The notes: generated from the letters alone by a model not told the origin. A stretch of 36,775 bases of DNA from Fragilaria crotonensis (GCA_022925895.1 JAKSYS010000629.1:1-36775), one strand, 5' to 3'. Counted from the stretch's first letter, positions 10,504 through 23,260 are shown. A program made the numbers and translations.

Positions 10504-10708
10504 ATGTCCCCTATAATCGAGCCGATCGAATTTTTCAAAAAAATCGACTCCATTTATTATATTGCAAATTAAGCTACACATCAACTTTACCTCCGAATCT
10601 CAAACTGCTCCTCTGAGGATAGAAATACAGTACACTGAAACAGTAGTAAGTAGAACTCAGTAGTCCAGTACAATATTGCAGGTGATTGCCGGCTCGATTA
10701 GGGGACAT
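10504..10708. repeat. Inverted repeat around 165-bp spacer
   Basis: ATGTCCCCTATAATCGAGCCG at 10504-10524 pairs with CGGCTCGATTAGGGGACAT at 10690-10708, differing by one 2-bp insertion. The spacer is AT-rich. It lies between the satellite and the Arf gene and looks like a small foldback element or the ends of a short nonautonomous transposon. Confidence 0.7.
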
Positions 10709-11193
10709 ACACGGGGTCCCGCCCCCTTTACTAGGAGCAGTACGTAGTACTGTACGTATCTATCTTTTTTTATTGATATTCCAATACGGATGTTCTTTAT
10801 ACTCCCGTGGTTCCGGAAGGACCACAAAATCACAACAGCGAAGTTTTCAAATTCGACTCCGGGACGAATTCCAGTGTGGTATGCTATGATATGTATCTGG
10901 TACCGGTATGTACGTATGCGTATCATAATCCATTCGACATACATACACAGAGTATGCGCAATGTACCAGTTACTGTAGCGTACCTCCACATGTACAGTAG
11001 ATAAGTCCAAGAGCATATGCATTATGCATACAGGGAAGCATGCCGGACAAAGTCGCGCGCACTCTGCCTGCCGTCTGCCAGGCTGTGGGTGCACAACCCA
11101 TTTTCTCGTCTCGCTCCGAAACGAAGGCATTGGAAAGACCAAAGATAGTTTCATCGTTTTGTTCATTACTTTCGCGCCGATAACAAAGTCACC

Positions 11194-12143
<950 letters not shown>

Positions 12144-12558
12144 AGACCTTGTCATTGTCGATGACTGATACGTCAACTCACTAAGAGACTGGAATATGTT
12201 GTATTCGTTTTCAAACATGGTAGTGACAGCTCTCTGCTATTTGGTAGAATACGTGTGTGTGGAATATCAGGCAACATTAACATAAAACTCGTTGTACGTA
12301 AAGAAAATCGCGTTGAATTAGTTAAAGTGGCCAGAAGTCGCCCCCGGCCACGAACTTCGGTGGCGTACTCCGTGTGCAGATGCAAAGGTCTACACTCATG
12401 GTGATAAGTCTAACATAGTCAAACTCCCGAGCTGCTAACAACGTATGGATATCCTTACGTCCACAGGATGGAGGGACGTCGCGATTACAGCAATCACAGG
12501 AATTCCATAGGATCTAACTTGTTTCGGTGGCGTGATTATGTCTGTATCCTGCCAGGAA

Positions 12559-13833
12559 CTATCTCCTTGACCTAACGGCATCCCGAGCACGCTTGCCTTG
12601 CCTCTGAGCTCCAACTTTTCCCTTCGACTTCGATCCCATACCTCCAAAATTCCCTTTGGGATTGAACGCAGACATATCATTCTTTGACTTTGGGTCATTC
12701 TGCTTGAATCGCCCCGTCTTTCCACCGTGACCGTATTTGGTATTGGCTGCCATCCTTTTCTTGTTTGGACCCTCCTGCAAATTTCCGTCGCGATCTGTCC
12801 ATCCTCGCTTCTTCGTTAATTTGGCAAGGTGTGCGTTGTCGTCCTCACGTAATGCCGGACCACGATTCTGCGCAGCACTTTTTGCCCAGTCGTCCACCGC
12901 CTTGAAGTGTTCTTTCTTTCGGTTAGATTTCTCAAGGAGCTTATTCGTTGCTTTCTCCTTAGAAAGTAGCTTCTGCTCCTTATTGGCCTTTCGCTGGGCC
13001 ACTGCATCCATCTTCTTCGTCTCGAAAATAAGACGATCCTTAACCTTGGCCATATGATCTGGTGTGGGAGACTGTTGAGCACCTACAAGGAATGCAAACA
13101 TGTGTCAAACAATATACATTAACTCACCATCGGTTTTGACCATCTCAGCGAAGAAATCGTCGGGCCTGCTGAATGGAATGCCGCTCTGTCTGCAGGCAAT
13201 TCGAGCTTCGTTGGCTGCATCCAGCGCCATATTGTAGAATGCCAATTCCCTCTTCAAATCGTCGTGAATGTCAAGTGGACTTCCACCTGCGCCACTGCCG
13301 CCGAATGGTAAGGGTTTATCGGGTATGACAACCAAAAATTCAGACCAAGGCATGGCTTTCTTCGTTGTCTGAAGCTCATCGTACACAGCTGCCAGGGCCT
13401 TGCCGTTAATTACCGTACTACTAGTGGTCATTTTCGAATCCTTTTCTTGGTCTTCGCTCTCGTCGTCACTGCCGGCATCCTCTTCGTTCGTTTTCGCTAA
13501 CTCACCTGCAGTAGTATTGTGGTCCTCCCAATCATCCTGTTCGCTGTCTTGGTGCCCCCTATCCTCCTCATCAATACCATCCTCACTGCGATCCCTTTCT
13601 TCAAAATTAGCTTTTCCCTTCGACTTCACCAGAAGGTGATTGAAAGCGCCATCTGAGATGGCTTGGCGCAGGGCCTGCGCCTCGGCATTCCACTGTTCCT
13701 TGTCTTCTTCATCATAGCCACCATCTTCATCTGAGGACATCTCATCAAGGGCCTGAAGAGTGAGACGACCCTCACCGTGATGCTGTTTGATCATCTTGGA
13801 ATCCTTCCTCGCAAACGTTGTCTTTGCCATCAT
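12559..13833 (-). CDS. EBP2: rRNA-processing protein EBP2 (EBNA1BP2 homologue)
   Basis: Nucleolar factor needed for 27S pre-rRNA processing and 60S subunit assembly. Exon 1 is 13833-13128 and exon 2 is 13082-12559. The intron (13083-13127) is only 45 nt, with GTGAGT and TGTAG borders, and the spliced product is 409 aa, close to yeast Ebp2. The N-terminal half is an acidic, low-complexity region (DEEDKEQ, SDDESEDQEKDSK). The conserved domain begins near residue 150 with the DELQTTKKAMPWSEF region, continues through DIHDDLKRELAFYNMAL and FSRPDDFFAEMVKTD, crosses the intron, and follows with HMAKVKDRLIFETKKMDAV and a long basic helix. The C-terminus is the basic, glycine-rich nucleolar tail (KGKVGAQRQGKRARDAVRSRR type). 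Start could be Met1 or Met2 (MMAK). Confidence 0.95.
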
Positions 13834-16800
13834 CCAAGTTTTTTTTTCCCCCCTTCATGTAAATTCCGGTTGGTTTTTTAGATTAATTGTCGAGCAGAAT
13901 GGTTGGTGATGACGAGGTTGTCTTCAGCACATACGGTGGTTCGGGGTTCCGGGGTATTTTGCCGTTTTGTCACATACTGTACCAGGTAGTCAGCACTCAG
14001 CACATCCAACCGTTTTCCACGTTTCTATGGACACATAACCCGTTCATTCGTGAATCACTGTGGATTTTGGTGGCTGGGATGAGTGAGTCGTTCTCAGTTC
14101 TCAGCGACGTTGAATGTTCGCAACTTCTTCAACTTTTTTGACGACGTGCCGACAACTTTCAACTTGTTTACGAAAGTCATTCTTATTGGGGAGGGCATTA
14201 TAACATCTCAAGTTTTGTTAGGAGCTGAAGGATGATGTTGCAGTTTTCACAAGAGCAATGACAGCGAACTGGTACTAGCTAGTAGGATCAAAAGCAGCAG
14301 GAAGGTAGGCAAAAACCCTTAGATAGGAACTATCTTTGCATACAGCTATGATGCAAACAGAATTTAATTTGATGATTGAGGCTGTCTAAATTCAAAGAGC
14401 AGGGGTTGGTTTAGTGGAGAATCACTGATAGCACAGTCTTTGAGCCTGCAATCTATTTCTACCAACCAACCAGAAGCCATTGTGTTTGATCCCAAGTCCC
14501 TAACTGCTGATCAAAGCCATAAATTGTGTTGAAACATTGATATGGTCAATCACAGCTCAAAAACAACATGAATAGCAAAGTCAATTGCAAGAAGGGACTA
14601 CTTCTGCCTGGTGGCTGGTATCACATTGCCGCACTAGTAGGTACAAATGCAATGAAACCAATGTTGAATAAAGCTAGGGTTGAAAAGGGATCATGGTCAT
14701 CATTGAGAATTAAGATCCAGCATCTAGCATCTCAGACTAAAATATGGGACAGGAATTGCCATGCACCGTTTCTGAGGGAATTTTACAAAAATCACCAAAT
14801 TGATATGAATGAGCCAAAGTATAACAGAAGAAGATACCATAAATTTTCTGTGAGACAAAAAAATTCTGCAAGAAACAACACAGAATAAAAAGCAGCAATA
14901 TCACAGTGCATATATTGAAGATCATGTTTTATACTTGAAATATCATGTGAAATTCTTCGGCAATCTTTAAATCATCCTACTAGGTTAAAACTGACAGAAA
15001 ACCCACCAAACATTTGTGTGTCATAAAGCAATGCTACCTTCAATTTAAACACATGCAAACAATGCATGCCATTGTGGCTTGCAACACAATGTTTAATAAT
15101 GACATGAAAATAAATAGGGTCGGTCACATTATCATAATCTTCAATTGGAGACTCCGACAAATTACGTGCAAATTGTGTTTGAATTTCCAACACCGACTCA
15201 TATTTCGAAAATTGTTTGTACTTCAACTTTTCTGTCTGAATTCAAGGGTATAAATGAGCGTTGTTATTATATTCAAACTGATTTTTGAACATTCAAACAC
15301 ATCCATATTTGCATGATTTATACTCGCATTTGTTTTGAAAATTGTATCTCTTGAAGCATTTACAATGTGAACTTATGTACTTTAACTTACACATTTTGTT
15401 TCTATGCACATGCAAATCAAAATCCCTGCACAGACACTGCAAATTATTTCCTAAAAGAATAGGAGGAAATGAATTTTCAATACAATCACATTGATGAAAA
15501 TCCCAAGGAAGCAACAAATGAAAATTTTCATTCGGGGACAGATTAGGGGCTAAGCAAGCGACTCAAGAATGTATATCTTATCATTGACTTTTGAAGGTGT
15601 CAGGAAAACAGTGAAAGTCATCTGTGTGTTTTAATGACAAATCCCTGGGATAAAAAAAATAATGATCATGACCAATTCAATAAAGAAGGCTGTGCAACCA
15701 ATTATTGAAACATAGCTACCTTTCACAATGATATTGACACTTTGCCTTAAGTTGGCATGTTGTTTGTCCTTTCTTTGCCATTCATTGTCCTCTTGACAAC
15801 AAAATGGATTTGTGATATTCAAATTTCATTGTGACTATCAGAGGTTGATGGATTGAGGAACAAGCACAGCAGGACATCACTGACTGCTGCGTACCTTTCA
15901 TAATGCCATCAATATGCTTGTAACAGGAATGGTTTTTGACCTGTGCAGGGGTGCCACTTATTGTCAGACCAACAATACAGACAATCTGTGATCATTAAAT
16001 TCATGACAAGAATAGATGAGAACCTCTTATGTACATTCTAGCTCCTACTGGAGTTGTATCTAGTTCTACACTCTAAGTACACTACTAAGTACATATTCTT
16101 TCATGTGCCAATTCCTCTCCGTATTCAGCTTTAAAAATCCTGCATTGAAGTTTTAGAGCACTTAACAGGAAATGGGAATTCAAAGCCATTGTGGGGGTGA
16201 ACAACAGGGCCTTCAAAGCTATTATGACACCGGCGTATATTTGTGTTTCGTTTTTTGGTATATACATACATGTGGGTGTTGTAGACAAGTTGCAGAATGT
16301 CTTGTTTGCTTTTTCCATGTTTTCTTGCACCCCATTTCAAATGAGTGTTACTGTCCAGAGTGGTGGGTGGCTATGCAACAACAATTTTCATATAATGGCA
16401 TGTGACACAATTTTAATTTTAAAATTACTTTCTGTTGCAATCAAATAACAACGATGGAAACATAACAGGTCATTTTGAAAAAACATTTTCTATACCCCTA
16501 ACCCCTAATGTCATGGCAAATGGCATATGGAAGCACCTCAAAATCCTCTGTTTGTTAGGATATTAATGTGATGTGATACACATGCAGATAAACTGTATCT
16601 GTTCTTTGCACCTGTAAAACCATGGGTTTGAATCATTCTCACTGACTTAACAACCAAAGGCTCATTCCCTGCCAGAAAAGAGGGAGAGTTGCCATTGAAT
16701 TGTCAACTACGCGCTCGCATTGTCACTAGTGGACATTGCGGGGATCTGAACTGACATTGTGCGGCATTAACCTGCCAGAATCAGGAGAGGGCCCGATGTT

Positions 16801-17390
16801 GCATAATTGATGTGGTGGTGATAGGGTGGCGGGCATGAGGAATAGGACTTCCTCCTAAAAGGCATCGGTTTTAAATTTGGGGAAGTCACCGCGAGTGCTA
16901 GGATAACATGTTGTGGACGAGCAGAAGGAGGACGCAAAGATCCGATGGACACCAATTTGTTGATGTGATGGTTGACATTGACACGGCCGATCGGTGGGAC
17001 AGGGAACCGCCAGTCTGTTGTCATGATTCGAAAGTAATCACATCGGATTGCTGGAGAAAATCACATCACACAACAGCCTCTGAGCTTCAGAAGGTGGAGA
17101 GTAAGGGATATGCCAGCAGGAATAAATGTGAGGATGTTGGGACAATGCACGCACACCATCAGAACAAGAATTCCGCTTGACAGGGCGGGCATGCCAGCTC
17201 CGCACGCTGCAAAGAACAGAAAGGTGCCCTCTATGATCTAGTCATTGACTTGCTTGGCAACCCTTGGAAGTTGTTGCTTGCCGCAGGTGTATTCTATGGT
17301 TGGAGACGTGGAGGGGGACTCCAGCAGGCTTCCAGTTGAGCCAATGGATGGTGCATCTCCTACTGTTGCTCAACAAAGTTTGAGAAAATA
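13834..17390. other. Long gene-poor stretch
   Basis: I find no supported gene. The plus-strand ORF 14568-14888 (106 codons, basic, ending in RRRYHKFSVRQKNSARN) has no known motif. From about 14900 to 16500 the DNA is AT-rich with only short frames. Positions 16680-17390 contain protein-like fragments (for example DGHQFVDVMVDIDTADRWD near 16930) in broken frames; these may belong to the 5' part of the Copia element that follows. Confidence 0.35.
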
Positions 17391-17399
17391 ATTCCTGGC

Positions 17400-19200
17400 A
17401 GTGGGCACAAGGTTCCTGCTGGTCCTGGGGTTTATGATTTGACAGGGAATCCTATTAATGCTGAGTAGAAGATGCTGGATGGGAATGATGTGGAACTGGA
17501 TGAGAATGAGTCAATTGTTCATGACAAGAAGGCTTGTGAGAAGAGGGAGCATTGCCAATGGGTTGGGTACAGCCACCATCAACATGAGTGTTGACCTTGA
17601 GATTGCGGCACACTTCGATCTGCATGATGCATCCCAGGGCTTCAGTGTGGTGTGGCTGGGCTATGGAGGTGCCCGGCCACAGTGCCAACTGGTTTTTTGT
17701 CCTTCCAAATTTGCATGGGACAAAACCGGACGGATTTCGCAGGTTCCGCAGCATGGCCTTGAAGCTTGGCCACCGATTGGCTGGCCATCAGCTGGCATGG
17801 CAGCGTGATCCGTCTCTGTGCATCCCTTTCCCATCTGGATGGAATCAAGATCGGGAGGGTTGGTGGTATGAGGGACTCCCGTCGTTTCCATAACCATTGA
17901 GGGAGAGCAGCATCCCATGCTGGCTTATGCGCCGCATCCATCAAGGCAATGGAGAAGGAAGTCAAGAGTCACACCAAAAACAAAGTTTGGGAGTTGGTTC
18001 CAAGGTCATCAGTCCCTCCAGGAACCAAGATTCTTCCAGCAGTGTGGGCCATGAAGCGCAAGCACCAAATTGCCACCAGGGAAGTCTACAACTGGAAAGC
18101 AAGGCTCAACATTGATGGGTCTAAGCAAGAGGAAGGAGTCAACTGTTGGGGGACCTTCTCACCTGTGGCATCACAGGCAGCCATCAGCAGAATGGTGCTC
18201 ATCACTACTTTGGCTGATTCATGGGTGGTTTACCAAGCAAATTGATTTTGTGTGGCCTATACTCAGGCAGATATGGAGTGCCAACTATACATGGCCATAC
18301 CAAAAGGCTTTGAGGTTCAAGATAAAGGTCAAGACTATGTCCTCAAACTCAAGAAGAACCTGTTCGGTCAGAAGCAGGCAGGCAGAGTTTGGAACCAGCA
18401 TCTGGTTGTCAACAAACTCAAGGAGGTTGAATCATTCCAAGTGAGATTGATGAGTACCTATTCTACAAAGGCAAGTCAGCATTTGTCCTCTACACAGATG
18501 ATTCCATCTTGGTTGGACCAGATCCACAAGAGTTGGATGACATCATTCAAGAGATGAAGGCAGTGGAGCTCAACCTCACTGTTGAAGGAGAAATCTCTGA
18601 TTTTCTTGGAGTTCAAATTGACAGGATCAATGACAACACCTTCAACCCCTCACAACCTTACTATCTCATCAATGACATCATCAAGGAATGGCACTTGGAT
18701 GGTGAAAATGTGGCAATCAAGACTTCATTCAAAAGGGACTGGGATCAGGTGAATGCAGAGTGGGATCCAGACACTGCAAGGTCAAGAACTGGCTATGTCA
18801 TCCTTTATGCCTAATGTCCAGTCATATGGGCATCCAAGCTTCAGTCTGAGATTGCTCTATCAACAACACAGAGTGAATATCTGGAAATTTCAACAGCCAC
18901 AAGAGAAGTGCTTCCATTGACAGAGTTGGTGCAAGAAATGCAAGATCATGGATGTGGCTTGGCAGCAACAACACCAGGGCTCCATTGTTGGGTTTTTCAA
19001 GACAACAGCGGTGCCAATCCAAAGATGCATCCCAGAATGCACCACATCAACACCAAGTACCATCATTTCAGGAACAAGAAGATTCAAGATGGCACTGTCT
19101 CTATCCATCCTGTCTCAAGTTGCACAAGCAGTTGCTGGGTTGGCAATTGAAGGACTTGCTCTGTCAAGCATGTGAGGGAGTCAAAGAAAAGCTACAGTGA
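17400..19200 (+). mobile_element. Decayed Copia (Ty1/copia) retrotransposon pol, RT and RNase H
   Basis: The order of fragments is that of a Copia pol C-terminus. RT starts near 17949 (MEKEVKSHTKNKVWELVP), continues through ARLNIDGSKQEEGVNCWGTFSPVA, is interrupted by TGA at 18243-18245, and resumes in the same frame with AYTQADMECQLYMAIPKGFE. A frameshift follows near 18430, then LFYKGKSAFVLYTDDSILVGP with the catalytic YTDD at 18491-18502, and VEGEISDFLGVQID. RNase H follows (DPDTARSRTGYV, TAA at 18812-18814, then SKLQSEIALSTTQSEYLE and HINTKYHHFR). YTDD in place of YVDD fits diatom Copia lineages as I recall them. The upstream 17400-17940 shows PGVYDLTGNPINAE and a Cys/His-rich patch but no integrase core I can name. 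Multiple stops make it non-functional. No LTR pair was identified. Confidence 0.9.
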
Positions 19201-20082
19201 TGGTGCCTACCATTGTGATTGTCCGTTTGTCAACCAAGTTTTCTGTGAGTCACACTTTGGTTCTCTTTTGCACGATTGAGTCACGCTTTGCATTTGCATC
19301 CTTGTAAGTGTTTGCGTCATTGTTCTTCGGTCATTGTCAAATGTTCCGTGGACATAACAATGAGAAGTGCAATTGCCAGTCGACCTCAAAAGAGATCACA
19401 AACTGGTGCATCACCAAATCTACATTTTACATGCTTTATATTTCAATAATACGTTTATCTGTGATTCAGTATCTTTCAACAATCAATCTACTCAAGGGAT
19501 TCTGAAGAACTAACAAAGAACAATCAAGGAGCAACCAAAGAACAGAACAAACAAGGAAAGTGCGCAGCTTTAGAGCTCTCATTCGGTGGTTTCAATTTCA
19601 TTTCCATCATGTTTTCATGCTCTCACAATAAGTCCATTGCAAAATAGCAAGCCTACTTATATCAACTAATTTGTTGTTTTCGAGCCCTTATTTGTCACTC
19701 TATTGCCCCAAATAAAACATTACGCTTCCTCTGCCCTAAGTAAGTATAAGCCAGCCAAGCGCTTCAACAAGTCTTGACCAATCAAGCTGAGTTCTGATCC
19801 ATTCAAACTCAAGTTTGGCATATCTTTGATAAGCATTGACATGTTAGGCCCGCTCTCAATCATGTCATTTCAATGCAGTAAATGTCATAGAGTTATTGAC
19901 TTAGTCCACCAAGATTGCTGGAGTTGTCTTGTTGTCTCTTATGGCAAATTTGGTCTATGTTTGCTGAGAAAGTTGACTTTTGTCGAAGGCAGCTCGCTCA
20001 ATCATTCTTTTGCAGAGATAGGAAGTCCTCTAACTTTGTCTTGCAACAACTTGGGTTAGTTCCGTAACCATTGCCTTAAGTA
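19201..20082. other. Intergenic, possible LTR/UTR remainder of the Copia element
   Basis: No supported ORF. The first 300 bp follow the RNase H tail directly and could contain a polypurine tract and a 3' LTR, but I could not find a second copy upstream in the window to prove it. Confidence 0.3.
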
Positions 20083-20138
20083 AGGAAATTCTAAGAAACA
20101 CCTATATGTTATTTAGAGGAAATTCTAAGAAACACCTT
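20083..20138. repeat. Two direct copies of GGAAATTCTAAGAAACACCT
   Basis: The 20-bp block occurs at about 20083 and again about 35 bp later, separated by an AT-rich linker. It opens a 750-bp zone made almost wholly of tandem repeats. Confidence 0.75.
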
Positions 20139-20205
20139 TGTTTCAATTGCCCCTTTGCGATACAATGACTCACAATTAAACAACAGTCTCTTTACGTTCG
20201 AGCAA

Positions 20206-20350
20206 TACTCGTTCAATTTTTGCAAATCACGTATACGTTTTTTGATGTTTTTCTTACTTCACCATTCATGACCTGTCATACTCGTTCCATTTTTGCAAAT
20301 CACGTATGCGTTTTTTAATTTTTTGTTGCTTCACCATTCATCACCTGTCA
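20206..20350. repeat. 72-bp tandem duplication
   Basis: Two copies with period 72 begin at 20206 and 20278. The core is ATACTCGTTC.ATTTTTGC followed by AAATCACGTAT.CGTTTTTT and CTTCACCATTCAT. They differ by a few substitutions and run directly into the next array. Confidence 0.85.
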
Positions 20351-20675
20351 TATCACACCCATTTTTCTTAAATAAATTACATTTCATCACGCCAAGCCCG
20401 TTCCACGGACAGATACATTCATCATCTGTCATTTCACATCCATTTTTCTTAATTAAATTACATTTCATCACGCCTACTAGCCCGTTCCACGGACAGATTC
20501 ATGTCACACCCATTTTCCTTAATTAAATTACATTTCATCGCGCCTAGCCAGTTCCACGGACAGATTGTTTCAGCAAGTCATTTGCCATGTCACACCCGTT
20601 TTCCTTAATTAAATTTCATTTCATCGCGCCTAGCCAGTTCCACGGACAGATTGTTTCAGCAAGTCATTTGCCATG
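20340..20675. repeat. Four-copy tandem array, unit about 70-90 bp
   Basis: Each copy contains TTTTTCTTAATTAAATTACA, then TTTCATC(A/G)CGCC and TTCCACGGACAGAT. The last two copies share an additional TGTTTCAGCAAGTCATTTGCC tail and are nearly identical, so the array grew most recently on its right side. No ORF is maintained across units. Confidence 0.9.
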
Positions 20676-20723
20676 GTCCTATCAAACATGCCAATCCTAG
20701 CACGTTATAACCATAATGGTTGG

Positions 20724-20826
20724 ATTCGTTAGAGTAGTCATGATTTGCTTTGGACACACTCGACTACTTCAAAACCAATTCGTTAGAGTAGTCATGATTT
20801 GCTTTGGACACACTCGACTACTTCAC
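20724..20826. repeat. 54-bp tandem duplication with internal hairpin
   Basis: Copies start at 20724 and 20778 (ATTCGTTAGAGTAGTCATGA...). They are almost identical. Each unit carries AGTAGTC near its start and GACTACT near its end, so each can fold on itself. Confidence 0.9.
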
Positions 20827-20829
20827 AAT

Positions 20830-22430
20830 TTGAATGATCAATGTGAAGGGGTGGGTAATAAGCTTCTTGCACTTCACAACAAAGTCACAAAGTATTGTTC
20901 CCAAATTTGTCCTATGCAGTGCGACACCTACAAGTAATTCAATTCCCAGGCGAATCAGCTTCTCGAAAAATTTCTCCAGCTGCTGTTGCAGGATAAAAAA
21001 CATGCATTTTGGAAAATCAAAGATCCGAACTCGGTGAACTTGTAACGGAATCGCGAAAAATATCCTCGCATCCCCCATACTCCCAAACGACATGTCCATC
21101 CTAAACAATACATCGGTCAACAGAACAAGAAAAAGAATTGGAATACCGACTTAATGGAACGCATCAATCTTAACTAATCCCCTTGCTAAAAAAGTCAAAA
21201 AACCCGATTTCATCGAAGATTGAAAGCAAAAACACATAAAGGAAATTCGCATTGGAAAAGCCTGTGATATAAGGGAAATCCGTGATGAAAATAGATGAAG
21301 GCAAGGCAATGAAATGAAAATGAAATAAATGTTCTAAAATTTTAAAAGATGGCAATAATTGATGAAACCGATTTCTGATGCAATGTAAATGAGAGCAAAT
21401 ATGCATCTTCGAACTCTTGAATACTTCGAAAAAGAAGAAATAACGAACCTCGAATACAAGACGAGCTTTGAATCCGATCTTAACACACAATTAACACGAA
21501 TCTCCTACTTGGGCTCCGAGAAAGACAGCTTAATCGAAAAGTGGATGATATTTGAGTACATGATGTTCACGTTAATATAAGATTAATTAATAGTCAATCA
21601 GCAGATTTTGCCACTAAGGAATCCGAATCAAATGCACGAAATGCCCTGAGATGAATACTGGAGGATTTAATAGTGTAAAGAACTTCGTGTTCGTTTTCAT
21701 TATTTGTTTTGATGTATCTATCTTCCTAAAAGAACTTCGAAACGAGAATAATTCGGATATTGCCTTTCAAGTGGCGTATGTTTTCGAACATTGAAAAAGA
21801 TGCGTACTCTATATCTTGTCTAACGGAAAGGATGATTGGAATTTCTCGTTCGATTTATTTCGTTCGGTTTTCATTCATGATTTTGAAATTTGACTGGTTT
21901 TTCAAACGCTGACGAATTTTTTTCCTTTTGTTTTGATTAATCATCTGTTCTTTTCTTCCTTTAGAATCTTTGTTATCATCCGAATTTTCTTTTTTCCACC
22001 TGATGGCTTTGTGTGAAGTTTCCGTTTCAGCGTGTAGAACAACCTGCAGGAATCGGATTGAAATGAGAAATTGTTTTTATTTGGTAGAGGCTTATTAATT
22101 CGCTTGCAAGCCTGTCGAGAGTGATTTAATTTGATGCTGTGATGCATTATACGGTGACGATAACGAAGTTAATTTCGACGCTGCTCACGCTCGAAATCAT
22201 GATTTGGAACCTCGCGGTGAGCAGTCGAGTACTGAAAAGTCCTACGAATATGATTCACACTTGGATTCTCACGAAAATGTGTCACCTACACTTGCACGGC
22301 ACGAGCTGAAATTCGGAATCACACTGATGGTTGAACAGCCAATTAATGAGTCGAAAAATGAACCCCCTCCACCTCCATTTTTTAAATTTTACCAAATAGT
22401 TGCTCGAAAAATCATGTTGAGCTCCTAAGG
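20830..22430. other. AT-rich stretch, no supported gene
   Basis: About 1.6 kb of AT-rich sequence enriched in TTCGAA-like words. Frames longer than 60 codons exist on both strands (for example 21389-21580 plus, 21490-21170 minus) but have phenylalanine-heavy or low-complexity products with no known motif. I see no RNA gene. Confidence 0.4.
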
Positions 22431-22434
22431 AGTC

Positions 22435-22633
22435 GAGTGAATGCTTGAGCTGCGGAAGATCTCTTGCAAAACAGATATGATCTCCTCCTGTTAATACGCA
22501 GAGTGACACGGCGCGTCAACAAGCTCAACAACGACGAGTGAATCCTTGAGCTGCGCAAGAACTTTTTGTAAAACAGATAAGATCTCCTGTTGTTTCACAG
22601 AGTGACACGGCGCGTCAACAAGCCCAACAACGA
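22435..22633. repeat. 101-bp tandem duplication
   Basis: Two copies begin at 22435 and 22536 with GAGTGAAT(G/C)CTTGAGCTGC and share GAGTGACACGGCGCGTCAAC near their ends. They differ by scattered substitutions and small indels. Confidence 0.85.
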
Positions 22634-22635
22634 AG

Positions 22636-22663
22636 AACATCACACACTTTTTGGTGTGATGTT
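22636..22663. repeat. 10-bp perfect hairpin
   Basis: AACATCACAC and GTGTGATGTT flank an 8-nt loop containing TTTTT. It sits directly after the 101-bp duplication. Confidence 0.7.
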
Positions 22664-22681
22664 TCATCCCAACTACTATGG

Positions 22682-22755
22682 GTAATCGCCAAACCTACCC
22701 TCCTACAACGGTTTCTGTGTAATCGCTAAACCTACCCTCCTGCAACGGGTTCTGT
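22682..22755. repeat. 37-bp tandem duplication
   Basis: GTAATCGC(C/T)AAACCTACCC starts copies at 22682 and 22719. They differ at four or five positions. Confidence 0.8.
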
Positions 22756-22779
22756 TGCTCTAGGAGTACGTTGTGATTG

Positions 22780-22990
22780 TCGACCAAGACGTTTTGTCCG
22801 AGCATGTCGTCAAGTGAAGTCACCTGGCACTCGACCACGACATTGTCCAAGATGTTGTCAAGTGGAGTCACCTGGCACTCGACCACGACGTTGTCCAAGT
22901 ATGTTGTCAACTGGAGTCACCTAGCACTCGACCACGACGTTGTCCAAGTATGTTGTCAACTGGAGTACCTGGCACTCCTTGAAGTCGTGG
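22780..22990. repeat. 48-49-bp minisatellite, about four copies
   Basis: Units start near 22809, 22857, 22906 and 22955 with GTCAA(G/C)TGGAGTCACCT and contain GGCACTCGACCACGACGTTG. A partial unit precedes them. Units 2-4 are closest to each other. The minus-strand frame stays open across the array only because of the repetition. Confidence 0.9.
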
Positions 22991-23059
22991 TATTTCTAGA
23001 GAATCTCCGTACTTTCTGGGAATTTAAATGGCGGACAGTGAACGCCACAACTACAATAG

Positions 23060-23250
23060 CGAGTATTCGTTGTATAAAAGAATTACAATCGTTCCTCCCT
23101 CCCTGATCCATCGAAACAAGAACTTGGCTCAAAAGTGCGTGGTATTAACACTACGCGTCCATCATTGATGAAAGCTTCCTTGACTCCCAATTGGACTGCG
23201 CTAGTAGTGTGGCAAAGGTGTGCGTCGGAATCATCCTCCTGTCATAGATG
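23060..23250 (-). pseudogene. Decayed tandem copy of the NAGK 3' end
   Basis: This stretch matches the last 170-190 bp of the adjacent acetylglutamate kinase gene (23251-23430) in order and orientation. Shared blocks include GATGAAAGCTTCCT, ACTCCCAATTGGACTGCGCT, CCAAGAACTTGGCTCAAAAG (one base different) and TCGGAATCATCC. The copy has lost the reading frame: it carries an inserted TAGTG after the ACTGCGC block and an insertion in the stretch matching the DGRVPHA codons (GTATTAACAC for GGGGT). It corresponds to about codons 275-322 of NAGK and lies directly beyond the intact stop. It probably arose by unequal duplication and is now inert, unless part of the NAGK 3' UTR. Confidence 0.9.
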
Positions 23251-23260
23251 TATGCGTTGT

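Noticed and set aside
10657-11166. 169-codon minus-strand ORF upstream of Arf
   Set aside because: No known motif, runs through the Arf 5' flanking region and the inverted repeat at 10690-10708, and its composition looks like chance translation.
13400-13639. Plus-strand Ser-rich ORF opposite EBP2
   Set aside because: It is the antisense shadow of the acidic EBP2 region; Asp/Glu codons read as Ser/Leu/Phe codons on the other strand.
13887-14141. 84-codon plus-strand ORF divergent from EBP2
   Set aside because: No motif and low-quality composition; it lies in the likely EBP2 promoter/5' UTR.
14404-14495. tRNA-like sequence with A-box-like TGGTTTAGTGG and B-box-like TGTTTGATCCC
   Set aside because: The boxes are about 66 bp apart, and I could not fold a cloverleaf with matching acceptor and anticodon stems. 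At best a SINE remnant.
16560-16665. Second tRNA-like stretch with GGTTTGAATCA
   Set aside because: No T-stem complement and no acceptor stem; the B-box resemblance alone is weak.
17642-17965. Minus-strand ORFs over the region just before the Copia RT
   Set aside because: The plus-strand Copia RT follows directly in pol order, and the minus frames show no motif.
22695-22910. Minus-strand ORF with repeated DNVVVECQVT
   Set aside because: It is the translation of the 49-bp minisatellite and has no non-repeat domain.
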